From positions 1,612,001 to 1,676,000 of the forward strand of contig NZ_CP109430.1 of the NCBI RefSeq assembly GCF_036250735.1: 64,000 bases of DNA. The letters are read 5' to 3'. Within the stretch, counting starts at the first letter, position 1. Each line of letters begins with the position of its first letter. The notes beneath the pieces were generated by a model that had not been told where the DNA came from, searched no databases, and saw only the letters and a list, made by a program, of their open reading frames with translations. Below are positions 6,598-14,908 of the stretch, in pieces. Origin of the DNA: Streptosporangium sp. NBC_01495. GTDB taxonomy: Bacteria; Actinomycetota; Actinomycetes; Streptosporangiales; Streptosporangiaceae. The position numbers were made by a program, and so were the translations under genes.

Positions 6598-9500
6598 CTA
6601 TCCCTGAGGTAGCCAGCGTCGGACGGACTCCCGGGATATGACCGCCGCGTCCACGTGCCACAGCTTTCTGTTCGGGTCCCAGTGGGCTCGTACCAGCTGC
6701 TTGGCCTCGTCCTTCTCTCCGATCGGGACCTTGAGGTAGAGGCGGCCGTTGACGACGTCACCCGGTGAGATGCCGGACTGGCCGTCGCCGTTGTCACCGG
6801 CAACTGGAGGCCACTGCTGAGGTTTGCGCGCGGGACGTTCCATCCGGGCGCGGTCCATGATGTGCCTCACCCGAGTGCAGGCCTCGGGATCGGTGATACG
6901 CATCATCAGATCGGTGGGGCCGCGGCGCGCGAGCAGGTTCAGCGAGCCGTGCCAGAGCACGGTCTCGTCGATGACGAGCACCTTCTCGTGCATCCGCTCA
7001 CGTGTCGACACCCCGCATCCGGCGGCCTGGAGTTCCTTGACCAGTCCGGCGGCAGACGATCCCGGTTCGTGATCGCGAGTGTGGACGGTCACCTGAATCC
7101 CTTCCGCGATCCGCCGGACGAACCGTCGCAGCCAGCGACGGACCGGATCCGGGTCGAGGAAGGGGCAGTAGACGTCGATGCTCTTGACCGCCTGGGAGAT
7201 GTCCCACTCGACCGCTCTGGGAACCTCGTCGGCGGGGAAGAAGGCGGGACGGGCCAGTTCCTCGGCGTCGAGTCCGGCGAGATCGGCCGCGCTGCGGAAG
7301 GGGACCAGATCGTCCACCGACAGCCGCTGCGCGTGGCGTTCCAGATGGTTGAGCAGGCGGGCGGCCTCGCTGTCCGGCTGGAGTTTCTCGTGCAGGAAGT
7401 TCACGTCCGCGACGACCACCAGATGATCCTGAGCCCGGCTGAGCGCCACGTTCAGCAGACGGCAGGTGGTGGACGATAGCCCGAGGCCCTCGTAGAAGAA
7501 TCCGAGTTTGTCGCCCGTGCCCGCGACGGTATCGATGACGACCAGGGGGCGTTGGCTTCCCTGGAAGCGGTGGACGGTGTCCACCACCCCGTCATACTCC
7601 GCGCCGAACCGGTACTTCAAGCTCGCTTTGAGGGCTTTGACCTGGTCCCGGTAGGGGGTGATGACGGCCAGCAGGTCGGTGAGGCTTTTTCCGCCGGTTC
7701 CGCCGGTTCCGCCGGTTCCGCCGGTTCCGCCGGGGAGGTTCGCGTGCTTGCGGGCGGGGAGCACCGTGTCGTACTGCAGCCCGCGGACGAGTTCGTGGAT
7801 CACGGCTTCGTGCACGGGGTTGGACTTGTGGCTGGACACCCGGCGGTTGGGATCAGGGAGGCGGCGGGAGGAGGTGTCGACGAGAACCAGGGAGCTTTCG
7901 ATCAACGGCGACCTGGACAGCCCGCTGATGTCGTCGCGACCGGTGAGCAGCGGCGCGTCGGGATAGGCGACCTCGTTGACCACGGAACAGATCCCCGGGC
8001 GCATGCGGTACTGCGTGTTGAGGGAGACCAGCCGCGCGTCCTGACGTGCCCTGCCGCCCGTCTCCACCAGCCCGGCCGCGTGGAACACGTCCCGGTCCAT
8101 CCAGAGGCGCGAGTGCTCCCGCACCTGAGGGGTGGCGTTCCGGTCTCCGGAGGCGTTGGTCATCGCGGGCAGCTGGCGGAAGTCCCCGGCCACGATGACG
8201 CGTTTCCCGGCCAGCCCCGCCGCGCACCAGGCCGAGGGCAGGTCGACCATCCCGGCCTCGTCGATCACCACGACGTCGACGGAATCCATGAGCCTGCGAG
8301 ATTGCAGGGCCTTGGAGACAGTGGCTCCCATGAGGCGGCAGCGGCCTCGCACGCTGTCGGCGACTCGCCGCCGCTTCTCTTCCATATCGCTGACGGACCT
8401 CTGGAGCGCGTCCGCCCTGTGCTGAAGACGATCGAAAGAGTCGACACCGGCAAGCTGGGGCCGAAGAGCCGTCAGCTGGAGTTCGGTCGCGTGAATCCGC
8501 TGGCCGAGACCCTGCCGATCCGCGTCGGCGCGAGCCTGGTACTCCCTCGCGGCCGAGGCGTTGCCCTGCTGTGCCCACAGTTCCCGCCTGGCTTCGTCGA
8601 GTTTGGCGGCTTTCCGGCCTGCGAACATGCCCGATGGGTTTCCGATGGCGTTGATGCGCGCCATACTCTGGGCGGCCTGCTCCTCAGCGGCACGCGTCGT
8701 CTGTTCCGCGGACGTCACCGCACGGTCGGCCTGTTTCCAGCGATCGCGCAGGGCATCCAGTTCGCCGATGAGATGAAGAATCTTCTGATGCAGAGCGATC
8801 CCATCCCGTACGGCACGCAGCTGGTTCGCCGTCTCCGTGATCCCAGTGTCCAGCTCGACGGTCAGGCGGGCGGCGAGGCGCTCCGGGTCGATCTGGTCCC
8901 CGTACCTGTCCGCCAGTGAGGCGACCGCGATGTCCCCGGCCCGTTGCACGAGGCCGGAGGGGAAGCCGGGCTCTCCGGCCAGCAGTTCGCACATGCGCTC
9001 AAGTGCCTGGTCGACGGCGACGTGGGTGGGAGCGAGAAAGAGCACCCTCAGCCCCTGCCGGTAACAGCCCTCCACCACGCGTCCGACGACCTCGGTCTTG
9101 CCCGTTCCCGGCGGCCCCCAGACAAAGGCGATCTCGCTGGCCAGCGCCTGCTCGATGGCCAGGCGCTGGCGGTCGTTGAGTTTGAGATCGCGGTAACCCC
9201 GAACGTAGCGGCCCGGGTCGGCGCAGCGCCCGACACCTGGCCGCCCGAGGCCGAGAATCCAGTCGGCGGCGGTACGGTTCACCGCGCCACTCTCGGCGTT
9301 GACGGATTCCAGCCGCTCCGCCAGCGCCACCCAGTTCGCTGAGTCGTCCTCACGTAACTGCGCGTTCTGCGGGCTCGGCCCGAGATCCGCCTCGGTGATC
9401 ACCCGTACCCTTCCGTCGGGGATCCGGTGGACCTCTGCGGGCACCCACGGTTTACGGGTGTGCGACAACCGGACGAGCAGCTTCTTTCCCGTGAAGGAGT

Positions 9501-9690
9501 CCTTCCACGACTTGCACGAGAAGAGATATTCGATGGCCTCACCGGAGCCGCCGACCCTGCGGCCGCTGTGCAGGGAAACCTTTTCGGCCCCCTCCGCACC
9601 GTTGTTTAGAACGGCCGCTATTTCCGTACGCACCGCTTGGAGAAAGTTGTCCACCGTGGACGATCCTGGGCGCGCAGAGGACATTCGCAT
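6598..9690 (-). CDS. UPF1-like SF1 helicase fused to PLD and DUF5710 domains
   Basis: A 1030-residue multidomain protein. Residues 1-165 are an uncharacterised N-terminus. A split SF1 helicase follows: Walker A GPPGTGKT 192-199, a coiled-coil insertion about 280-445, Walker B VVVIDEAG 473-480, GDFRQLP 502-508, QYRMRP near 560 and SRAQDH 751-756. A PLD-type domain at 830-940 has a single HKD-like motif (HEKVLVIDE at 901 and GSLN at 915). A DUF5710 domain closes the protein (YLKVPIGEKDEAKQLVRAHW near 985-1004). One PLD motif implies dimerisation for nuclease activity. A GGT repeat lies at 654-667. This architecture suggests nucleic-acid surveillance or anti-phage defence (inference). An ATG two codons downstream (9684) fits the GGAAGG site better. 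Confidence 0.88.
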   Translation of the reverse strand: MRMSSARPGSSTVDNFLQAVRTEIAAVLNNGAEGAEKVSLHSGRRVGGSGEAIEYLFSCKSWKDSFTGKKLLVRLSHTRKPWVPAEVHRIPDGRVRVITEADLGPSPQNAQLREDDSANWVALAERLESVNAESGAVNRTAADWILGLGRPGVGRCADPGRYVRGYRDLKLNDRQRLAIEQALASEIAFVWGPPGTGKTEVVGRVVEGCYRQGLRVLFLAPTHVAVDQALERMCELLAGEPGFPSGLVQRAGDIAVASLADRYGDQIDPERLAARLTVELDTGITETANQLRAVRDGIALHQKILHLIGELDALRDRWKQADRAVTSAEQTTRAAEEQAAQSMARINAIGNPSGMFAGRKAAKLDEARRELWAQQGNASAAREYQARADADRQGLGQRIHATELQLTALRPQLAGVDSFDRLQHRADALQRSVSDMEEKRRRVADSVRGRCRLMGATVSKALQSRRLMDSVDVVVIDEAGMVDLPSAWCAAGLAGKRVIVAGDFRQLPAMTNASGDRNATPQVREHSRLWMDRDVFHAAGLVETGGRARQDARLVSLNTQYRMRPGICSVVNEVAYPDAPLLTGRDDISGLSRSPLIESSLVLVDTSSRRLPDPNRRVSSHKSNPVHEAVIHELVRGLQYDTVLPARKHANLPGGTGGTGGTGGTGGKSLTDLLAVITPYRDQVKALKASLKYRFGAEYDGVVDTVHRFQGSQRPLVVIDTVAGTGDKLGFFYEGLGLSSTTCRLLNVALSRAQDHLVVVADVNFLHEKLQPDSEAARLLNHLERHAQRLSVDDLVPFRSAADLAGLDAEELARPAFFPADEVPRAVEWDISQAVKSIDVYCPFLDPDPVRRWLRRFVRRIAEGIQVTVHTRDHEPGSSAAGLVKELQAAGCGVSTRERMHEKVLVIDETVLWHGSLNLLARRGPTDLMMRITDPEACTRVRHIMDRARMERPARKPQQWPPVAGDNGDGQSGISPGDVVNGRLYLKVPIGEKDEAKQLVRAHWDPNRKLWHVDAAVISRESVRRWLPQG
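7691..7732. repeat. 9-bp tandem repeat inside the helicase gene
   Basis: The unit CCGCCGGTT is repeated four times plus a partial copy. On the coding strand it encodes Gly-Gly-Thr triplets. It lies between the helicase lobes, so length changes would be in frame and probably tolerated. Confidence 0.9.
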
Positions 9691-9846
9691 TTTCCTTCCC
9701 CCCTACGCGCATAGCGCGCAGCTCCACAAGACATCTCAAATAGGTTAATGCTGGCTTTTCTCGGTAGGGGAAACCGGCGGGCAGCGACACCCTGTTGGCC
9801 ACAAGTGGCCACACGGGTTCCGCCATGCTCATGGTCGGGCGGTCAC

Positions 9847-10044
9847 ATGGATGAACGCGGTCGTGCACGGCTGGCCAGCGGTTACAACTCCGAGCTCGGC
9901 GACATGTCGTTCGCCGAGAAGTGTGATTTCCTGAGCCGCAGTGTCCTGGTCGTGAACCAGGACATCGCCAAGTGTGAGCGGTGGAGAAAAGCGAGGATCC
10001 GGTCTCGTGCCGACGAGCTCGCCTTGCGGGTGATCGAGCTCTGA
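9847..10044 (+). CDS. Small hypothetical protein
   Basis: A possible 65-residue soluble, mostly helical, basic protein (MDERGRARLASGYNSELGDM at the start, ending RADELALRVIEL). High GC at third positions through most codons favours real coding over a shadow. An in-frame ATG exists 99 bp upstream but that stretch is not protein-like. No ribosome site of note is seen. It is divergent from the helicase gene. No family recognised. Confidence 0.45.
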   Translation: MDERGRARLASGYNSELGDMSFAEKCDFLSRSVLVVNQDIAKCERWRKARIRSRADELALRVIEL

Positions 10045-10216
10045 CCGGGCCACGACGCCGGCTCAGGTCGTCTCCGTCGCCCGCAGCTCGATAACGGCGA
10101 AAGTCCGCCGCCGCGAAACTTGTCACGCCCGGCGCCCCGGTACGTTGACCGCGACGCTCCGCCCCTTGCGAGCAGGCGTTTGTCGGCTCCGCCGCGCGAG
10201 ACGATCGCTCAGGCCT

Positions 10217-10572
10217 TCATCGGGAGGATCGGGACGGCCACATGGTCTGGGTGCCGATGACGCTGAGGAGCTTCAGCCGGTCGGCGGAGTCGGTGTCGGG
10301 GGCGGTGCTGTAGGTGATGATGCGGAGGTCGCTGCCCGGTACGGTGAGCATGTCGCAGTCGAGCGTGAGCGTGCCGACGTCGGGGTGGTGGACGATCTTG
10401 TGGTCCGACTCGTGGATGCCGACGACGTGGGTGTCCCACAGTTCCGCGAAGCGGGGGCTGAGGCTCCGGAGGTCGGTGACGAACGACCGCAGATCGGTGT
10501 CGGCGGGATAGCGGGCGGTCGCCGACCTGAGATCGGCGACCGCGGCCATCTCGAAGCGGGTCTCCTGCTCCG
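10217..10572 (-). pseudogene. Truncated MmyB-type regulator fragment, copy 1
   Basis: The frame encodes only the C-terminal part of an MmyB-like ligand-binding domain (EMAAVADLRSATARYPADTD, then FAELWDTHVVGIHESDHKIV). The N-terminal helix-turn-helix and the first part of the ligand domain are missing. The homology ends exactly where the 349-bp repeat ends at 10572; the frame continues upstream to an ATG at 10660 but encodes unrelated residues. It is identical to the copy at 14061-14409, which keeps a little more of the domain, so this is probably the derived, shorter copy. Confidence 0.75.
10224..10572. repeat. 349-bp direct repeat, copy A
   Basis: Reads identically to 14061-14409 at a constant offset of 3837 bp, and the flanks diverge at once on both sides. 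Both copies carry the same MmyB-domain fragment. The repeat brackets the GAF/kinase/DoxX segment. Confidence 0.92.
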
Positions 10573-10667
10573 CCTTGGGGCAAGGCCCATTCCGGTGGCA
10601 TCCGCATCTGAGGGTGCGCGGGCATGGCGACCTCCGCAGGGGAAGGCCAGAACCTGACATTTCTTTG

Positions 10668-10708
10668 CCAGAATATGAGATTGGAGATGTGGTTCCTCCG
10701 TATTCTGG
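10668..10708. promoter_or_regulatory. Inverted repeat upstream of the GAF/kinase operon
   Basis: Arms CCAGAATA (10668-10675) and TATTCTGG (10701-10708) are exact inverse complements, 25 bp apart, in an unusually AT-rich stretch 50 bp before the GAF-protein start. This is a plausible operator for a dimeric regulator. Regulator unknown. Confidence 0.45.
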
Positions 10709-10757
10709 ACGCAGGGTGCATGAAGCTCACCGTGTGGAAGTTTCTGGAGTGAGCCGG

Positions 10758-11660
10758 ATGGCAGATGGCTGGGATGACGGGGGAGGGCCCGACGAGAAGC
10801 TCGTGGAGTGGTTCCTGGAGGGGAAGCTCACGGGGAATGAGGTACGCGCCGCGACCCTGCATTCGTGGCGGCGGTGCCAGGAGGCGGGACTCACGCCCAG
10901 CACCGTGCGGCCGCGCCTGTCCGGTGATCTTGATTTCGATTGCGGGGTGGTGCGCGCGGCACGGCCCGTGTTCGAGCGGATGCTCAACGTCATCATGGGC
11001 ACCCCCGTGACCGTGTTCCTGGGTGATGCGAGTGGGGTCTTGTTCCTGCGTAACGAGGGCGACCCGGCCCTGCGCCGGACTCTGGACGCGGTCGGCGCCG
11101 CGCCCGGGTTCCGCTTCGCCGAGGCGGACATGGGCACCAGCGCCTTCGGCTCGGCGCTGATGGAACGGCGAATCTGCCAGGTCACCGGCAATGAGCACTT
11201 CGCGGAGGAACTGCGCGGGCTCACCGGCGTGGGTGCCCCGATACGCCACCCGCTCAGCGGGCGGGTGGACGGGGCCATCAGCGTCGTCTGCCTGAACGAC
11301 ACGGCCAACGCGGAGATGATGGTCCTGGCCCGGCGATCGGCCGCCGCCGTTGAGCGGCGATTGTTCGAAATGGTGGTCGAACACGAGCGGGCCCTGATGG
11401 AGGAGTTCCTCCGGGCGCCAGAGGGAGGCTTCGCGACGGCTTCCACGCCCCTGGACCTGTGCCGCCGTGATCGGCTCGCCCTGGAGGACGCCGCCGTGAG
11501 GCTGGTCGCGCAGGGCCGGGCGGCGGTGGTGAAGATGGCCATCTCGGACGGCCGCACCGCCACGCTTGTGGCCCAGCCGATCATCGGTTCCACCGCCATC
11601 GCGGTGAAGGCGAGGCTCACCGACGGCCAGGAGGCCTGGCCGAACGGGGGAGGAAGGTGA
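10758..11660 (+). CDS. GAF-domain sensor protein, AcoR N-terminal type
   Basis: A 300-residue cytosolic protein. The head (AATLHSWRRCQEAGLTP near 33) and GAF core (VTVFLGDASGVLFLR, ADMGTSAFGSALMERRICQV, GAPIRHPLSGRVDGAISVV) match the sensor half of AcoR/acetoin-type activators. The sigma-54 AAA+ and Fis helix-turn-helix domains are absent, and the last 80 residues are unrecognised. Start at 10758 has GGAG 8 bp upstream; a GTG 9 bp earlier is possible. The stop overlaps the kinase start (GTGA), so the two are co-translated, and the GAF protein may supply the signal to the kinase. Confidence 0.8.
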   Translation: MADGWDDGGGPDEKLVEWFLEGKLTGNEVRAATLHSWRRCQEAGLTPSTVRPRLSGDLDFDCGVVRAARPVFERMLNVIMGTPVTVFLGDASGVLFLRNEGDPALRRTLDAVGAAPGFRFAEADMGTSAFGSALMERRICQVTGNEHFAEELRGLTGVGAPIRHPLSGRVDGAISVVCLNDTANAEMMVLARRSAAAVERRLFEMVVEHERALMEEFLRAPEGGFATASTPLDLCRRDRLALEDAAVRLVAQGRAAVVKMAISDGRTATLVAQPIIGSTAIAVKARLTDGQEAWPNGGGR

Positions 11661-12991
11661 CCGGAACCGACGAGTGGCTGCTCGCCGTGAGCGAGCCGGG
11701 CATCGGCCAGCTCGCCCTGCGGGCGCGCGAGCGACTCAGCCTGCTGTGCGACGCGGGCTCCCGCATCGGCACCACCCTAGAAGTCACCCGGACCGCCGAG
11801 GAACTGGCCCAGGTCGCCGTCCCCCGGTTCGCCGACTACGTCGCCGTCGACCTGACCGACTGCGTTCTGCGGGGCGACGAGCCCGGCAGCATGGACGCGG
11901 GGCTGCGCCGGGTCGCCTTCGCGGGCATCGGGGAGGGAACCGCTCTGTACCAGCTTGGCGCACTCATCCACCCGCTCCCGTCCACGCCGCAGGGGCGCAG
12001 CCTCGCCACCGAGCAGCCGGTGCTCGACCCGGTGTTGTCCACCACCTTCGGATGGCCGGCACAGGATCCCGAGCGCGGCCGGAGAATCTGTGAGCAGGGC
12101 ATCCACTCGCTCATCACGGTGCCGATGCGGGCCCGGAGCGTCACACTCGGGGTGGTGAGTTTCTATCGCGCCACGGGCAAGGACGAGTTCGAGGAGGACG
12201 ATCTCGCCCTGGCCGAGGAACTGGTCGGCCGCGCCGCGGTGTGCGTCGACAACGCCCGCCGCTACACCCGCGAGCACGCGATATCCGCGGAGCTGGAGCG
12301 CGTCACCGCGTCGTTGCAGCAGGCGCTCGACCGCCAGCGGTGCTTCACTACCGATGCCTCGCACGAACTGCGCACTCCGCTGGCCGGGCTACGGGTCACG
12401 TTGGAGGAGGCGCAACTTCACCCCGACGAGACCGACCTCGCCGACCTGGTGAAACACTCCCTGGGCGATGTGGACCGGCTGCAGGCCATCATCAGCGACC
12501 TCCTCATGCTGGCCCGGATCGGGGCGGCACCGCCCACCGCCCTGGAGCCCGTCGACCTGGCCATACTGGCCGAGGCCGGAACCGCGCGCCGCCTCGGCGA
12601 TCCGCACCCGGCACGGCTCGACCTCACCGCCGGCATGACGGCCGACGCCGTCCCGGAACAGATCCGCCGGGTGCTGGACAACCTGCTGGACAACGCGCAA
12701 CGGCACGCCGCGCGCGACGTGGTGGTCACAGTGCGCCGAGCCGGAGGCATAGCCGAGCTCAGCGTCACCGACGACGGTCCGGGCGTGCCTCCAGCGGAGC
12801 GCGAGCGCATCTTCCAGCGCTTCGCCCGGCTGGATACCGCCCGCAGCCGCGACCGCGGCGGCACCGGGCTCGGCCTGGCCGTCGCCCGTGACATCGCCCG
12901 CGCCCACCACGGCACCCTCCACGTCGAGGACGCGTCCTCGGGCGGAGCACGCTTCGTCCTCCGTCTCCCGCTCAGCACGCGGACGGCGTGA
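11657..12991 (+). CDS. GAF-domain sensor histidine kinase
   Basis: A 444-residue soluble kinase. A GAF domain occupies about 20-205 (SLLCDAGSRIGTTLEVTRTA, SLITVPMRARSVTLGVVSFY). It is followed by HisKA with the H-box DASHELRTPLAG, the N-box DNLLDNAQRHA, G1 DDGPGVP and G2 GGTGLGLA. All catalytic boxes are intact. No transmembrane segment, so it senses a cytosolic cue or partner. No response regulator is encoded nearby, making it an orphan that may depend on the co-translated GAF protein. It starts at a GTG overlapping the preceding stop. Confidence 0.93.
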   Translation: MTGTDEWLLAVSEPGIGQLALRARERLSLLCDAGSRIGTTLEVTRTAEELAQVAVPRFADYVAVDLTDCVLRGDEPGSMDAGLRRVAFAGIGEGTALYQLGALIHPLPSTPQGRSLATEQPVLDPVLSTTFGWPAQDPERGRRICEQGIHSLITVPMRARSVTLGVVSFYRATGKDEFEEDDLALAEELVGRAAVCVDNARRYTREHAISAELERVTASLQQALDRQRCFTTDASHELRTPLAGLRVTLEEAQLHPDETDLADLVKHSLGDVDRLQAIISDLLMLARIGAAPPTALEPVDLAILAEAGTARRLGDPHPARLDLTAGMTADAVPEQIRRVLDNLLDNAQRHAARDVVVTVRRAGGIAELSVTDDGPGVPPAERERIFQRFARLDTARSRDRGGTGLGLAVARDIARAHHGTLHVEDASSGGARFVLRLPLSTRTA

Positions 12992-13416
12992 GGGCCTGGA
13001 CCGTACGCGAAGGGATCGGACGGTTCAATCGGACGGTTCAGACGCGCGGCGAGCCGCACCGCGATCCTTGGGGAGTCAATCCCTTCGAGCGTCGCTGAGC
13101 CGCGTTGCTCCCATAGCCGCGGCCAGGCGCGAACGAGTGTGTGGTTTCCCGCACGCGCCGGTGCCACTGATCGTTCCATTCCTCCCCGAGGGCCGACCAC
13201 CCCAGATCACGATCGTCTGACCGGCTCGTTGGGCACTGCAGGTGGGTGACCTTCACCACCTCATGCACCTGGTGCTCAACCGATGTGATGTCGTCCCCGG
13301 CGTCGGCCGGCGGAGCCGTGACCCATGTCACGCCGGGGCATGTCACGTTCCCGGCAGCTCATCTCGTCCGTGTAGTGCGCAAACGGCCTGTCACTCTCAC
13401 GGACAAGGGGACCATC
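12992..13416. other. Intergenic region with short direct repeats
   Basis: No supported gene. It holds a 12-mer direct repeat TCGGACGGTTCA at 13016-13027 and 13029-13040, and a 9-mer CATGTCACG at 13324-13332 and 13339-13347. The latter is one and a half helical turns apart and about 70 bp before the DoxX start, so it may be a regulator site for that gene. Confidence 0.4.
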
Positions 13417-13764
13417 GTGTTCGCCGCCTACCTCGTGATCACTCTCCTCGCCTCGGCCGTCGTCGGCCTGGCCGCCATCGCCAACCTCATCGGCCATGAA
13501 TACCCCAAGAAGCAGGCGGACCAGCTTCGCGTGCCCCGTTCCTGGACGCTCCCGCTGGGCGTGATGCTGGCGGCGGGCTCGCTGGGACTGCTGGCCGGGT
13601 TCGCCGTTCCGGTGCTGGGCCTGCTCGCCGCCGCCGGCCTCGTGTTGTACTTCCTCGGCGCGTTCTGCGTTCACCTGCGGGCCCGTGACCACCACTTCGG
13701 CGCCTGGTCCGTGTTCTTCACGCTGGCGGCGGCCGCCCTGGCCGTGAACGTGGCCTACTACTGA
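13417..13764 (+). CDS. DoxX-like small membrane protein
   Basis: A 115-residue protein with four predicted membrane helices (VFAAYLVITLLASAVVGLAA at the start, a central hairpin LGVMLAAGSLGLLAGF, and a C-terminal helix ending VNVAYY). The short loop IGHEYPKKQADQLRVP and the size fit DoxX-like_2 proteins, whose role is poorly known. The GTG start is preceded by AAGGGG. Longer upstream frames lack hydrophobic or conserved content. A terminator-like hairpin lies 100 bp downstream. Confidence 0.75.
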   Translation: MFAAYLVITLLASAVVGLAAIANLIGHEYPKKQADQLRVPRSWTLPLGVMLAAGSLGLLAGFAVPVLGLLAAAGLVLYFLGAFCVHLRARDHHFGAWSVFFTLAAAALAVNVAYY

Positions 13765-13866
13765 GTTCCGGCCCAAACCGAGATCAGCTCGTCCGCGACG
13801 CCTCAGCCCGCAACCTTCTGACCTGTGGCGGAGGCTTGTCGTTTAATTCCGGCCGGACAGTCCCAA

Positions 13867-13905
13867 GACCCCAACCCCGCCAGGCCACATCCGGCGGGGT
13901 CTTTT
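13867..13905 (+). terminator. Rho-independent terminator
   Basis: Stem CCCCGCC (13875-13881)/GGCGGGG (13893-13899) followed by TCTTTT; an alternative longer pairing AGACCCC/GGGGTCT is possible. Orientation fits termination after the DoxX gene. Confidence 0.7.
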
Positions 13906-14060
13906 CACGCGGCTGATGTACCTCTCGACGGCCCACCGGCGCGACAGCCGCGCTTGGCCTACTTGGCCTACCGCGAGCGGACCCGGCGGGCCGCGGTCGA
14001 GGCCGCGCCGCGTGCGGGCCCCGCGACGAGAAAGTCATGGTTCCTGCAAGGTCCTCTGAA

Positions 14061-14409
14061 GAGGATCGGGACGGCCACATGGTCTGGGTGCCGATGACGC
14101 TGAGGAGCTTCAGCCGGTCGGCGGAGTCGGTGTCGGGGGCGGTGCTGTAGGTGATGATGCGGAGGTCGCTGCCCGGTACGGTGAGCATGTCGCAGTCGAG
14201 CGTGAGCGTGCCGACGTCGGGGTGGTGGACGATCTTGTGGTCCGACTCGTGGATGCCGACGACGTGGGTGTCCCACAGTTCCGCGAAGCGGGGGCTGAGG
14301 CTCCGGAGGTCGGTGACGAACGACCGCAGATCGGTGTCGGCGGGATAGCGGGCGGTCGCCGACCTGAGATCGGCGACCGCGGCCATCTCGAAGCGGGTCT
14401 CCTGCTCCG
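14061..14409. repeat. 349-bp direct repeat, copy B
   Basis: Second copy of the repeat at 10224-10572, apparently without a mismatch. Here the homologous protein domain continues past the repeat boundary to about 14566, so copy B is likely the source. Confidence 0.92.
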
Positions 14410-14566
14410 GGGTGTGGCTGACGCGACCCGGCCGGCCCGTGAAGTGGCGCCAGATCACGTTGCGGTCGCGCCCGAGCAGCAGGGAGGGGTCCCCGAAGAG
14501 CGCGGCCCACAGCCGGTTCCAGCTGATCAGGTTCCAGCGTCCACGGCCCGGATCGACTGAGATGGG
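14061..14566 (-). pseudogene. Truncated MmyB-type regulator, copy 2
   Basis: The frame shows a long part of an MmyB-like ligand-binding domain: NLISWNRLWAALFGDPSLLL, RDRNVIWRHFTGRPG, then the same sequence as copy 1. The expected N-terminal XRE helix-turn-helix (about 100 residues) is absent, and the sequence upstream of 14566 does not resemble it in any frame. On the other side the frame runs on past the natural domain end to 13784 with no conserved content. In many actinomycetes such regulators are divergent from a short-chain dehydrogenase, and exactly that gene's broken start lies at 14667. Confidence 0.75.
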
Positions 14567-14666
14567 GGACGCCGTCCGGGCCTTCCCCGCCCGCGGCCTG
14601 GTACCGCCCGTCCCAGGAAGCGCCGGGTACTACCTGTGCGTTCCCGCCGTGACGACAGTGAGGTGC

Positions 14667-14723
14667 ATGACAACGACACTGATCACCGGAGCGAACAAGG
14701 GTCTCGGCTCCGAGACCGCGTGA
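14667..14723 (+). pseudogene. Short-chain dehydrogenase N-terminal remnant
   Basis: ATG at 14667 opens MTTTLITGANKGLGSETA and then stops at 14721. This is the first strand and the TGxxxGxG-type nucleotide-binding motif of an SDR, cut after 18 residues. No continuation was seen in the other frames of the following 185 bp, so this is a deletion remnant rather than a simple frameshift. Confidence 0.75.
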
Positions 14724-14908
14724 TGCCGGTCGTGCTCCCAGTTCCCAGTTCCCAGCTCCCGGGGAACGGCCGGTATCAGTCGGGCGGTGGCCAGTAGTGG
14801 CCAGCAATGGCCAGCGGCGACCGGGAGCGCGGGCGTCGGGTGTTCGGCCCGAGGGACGGTTGCGGGACCGGCGTCGGGACCGGCGAGGGACCAGCGCGGG
14901 CCGCGGGG
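14724..14908. other. Short intergenic stretch with simple repeats
   Basis: No gene. It holds a 7-bp repeat (CCCAGTT twice) running into a small hairpin GTTCCC/GGGAAC near 14750, and three copies of TGGCCAG at a 10-bp period from 14788. Confidence 0.5.

Noticed and set aside
9829..10053. Minus-strand 74-codon frame opposite the small hypothetical gene
   Set aside because: The plus-strand frame has better third-position GC bias; this one looks like its shadow.
10758..11660. Sigma-54-dependent activator
   Set aside because: Only the AcoR-like GAF head is present; the AAA+ GAFTGA domain and Fis HTH are absent.
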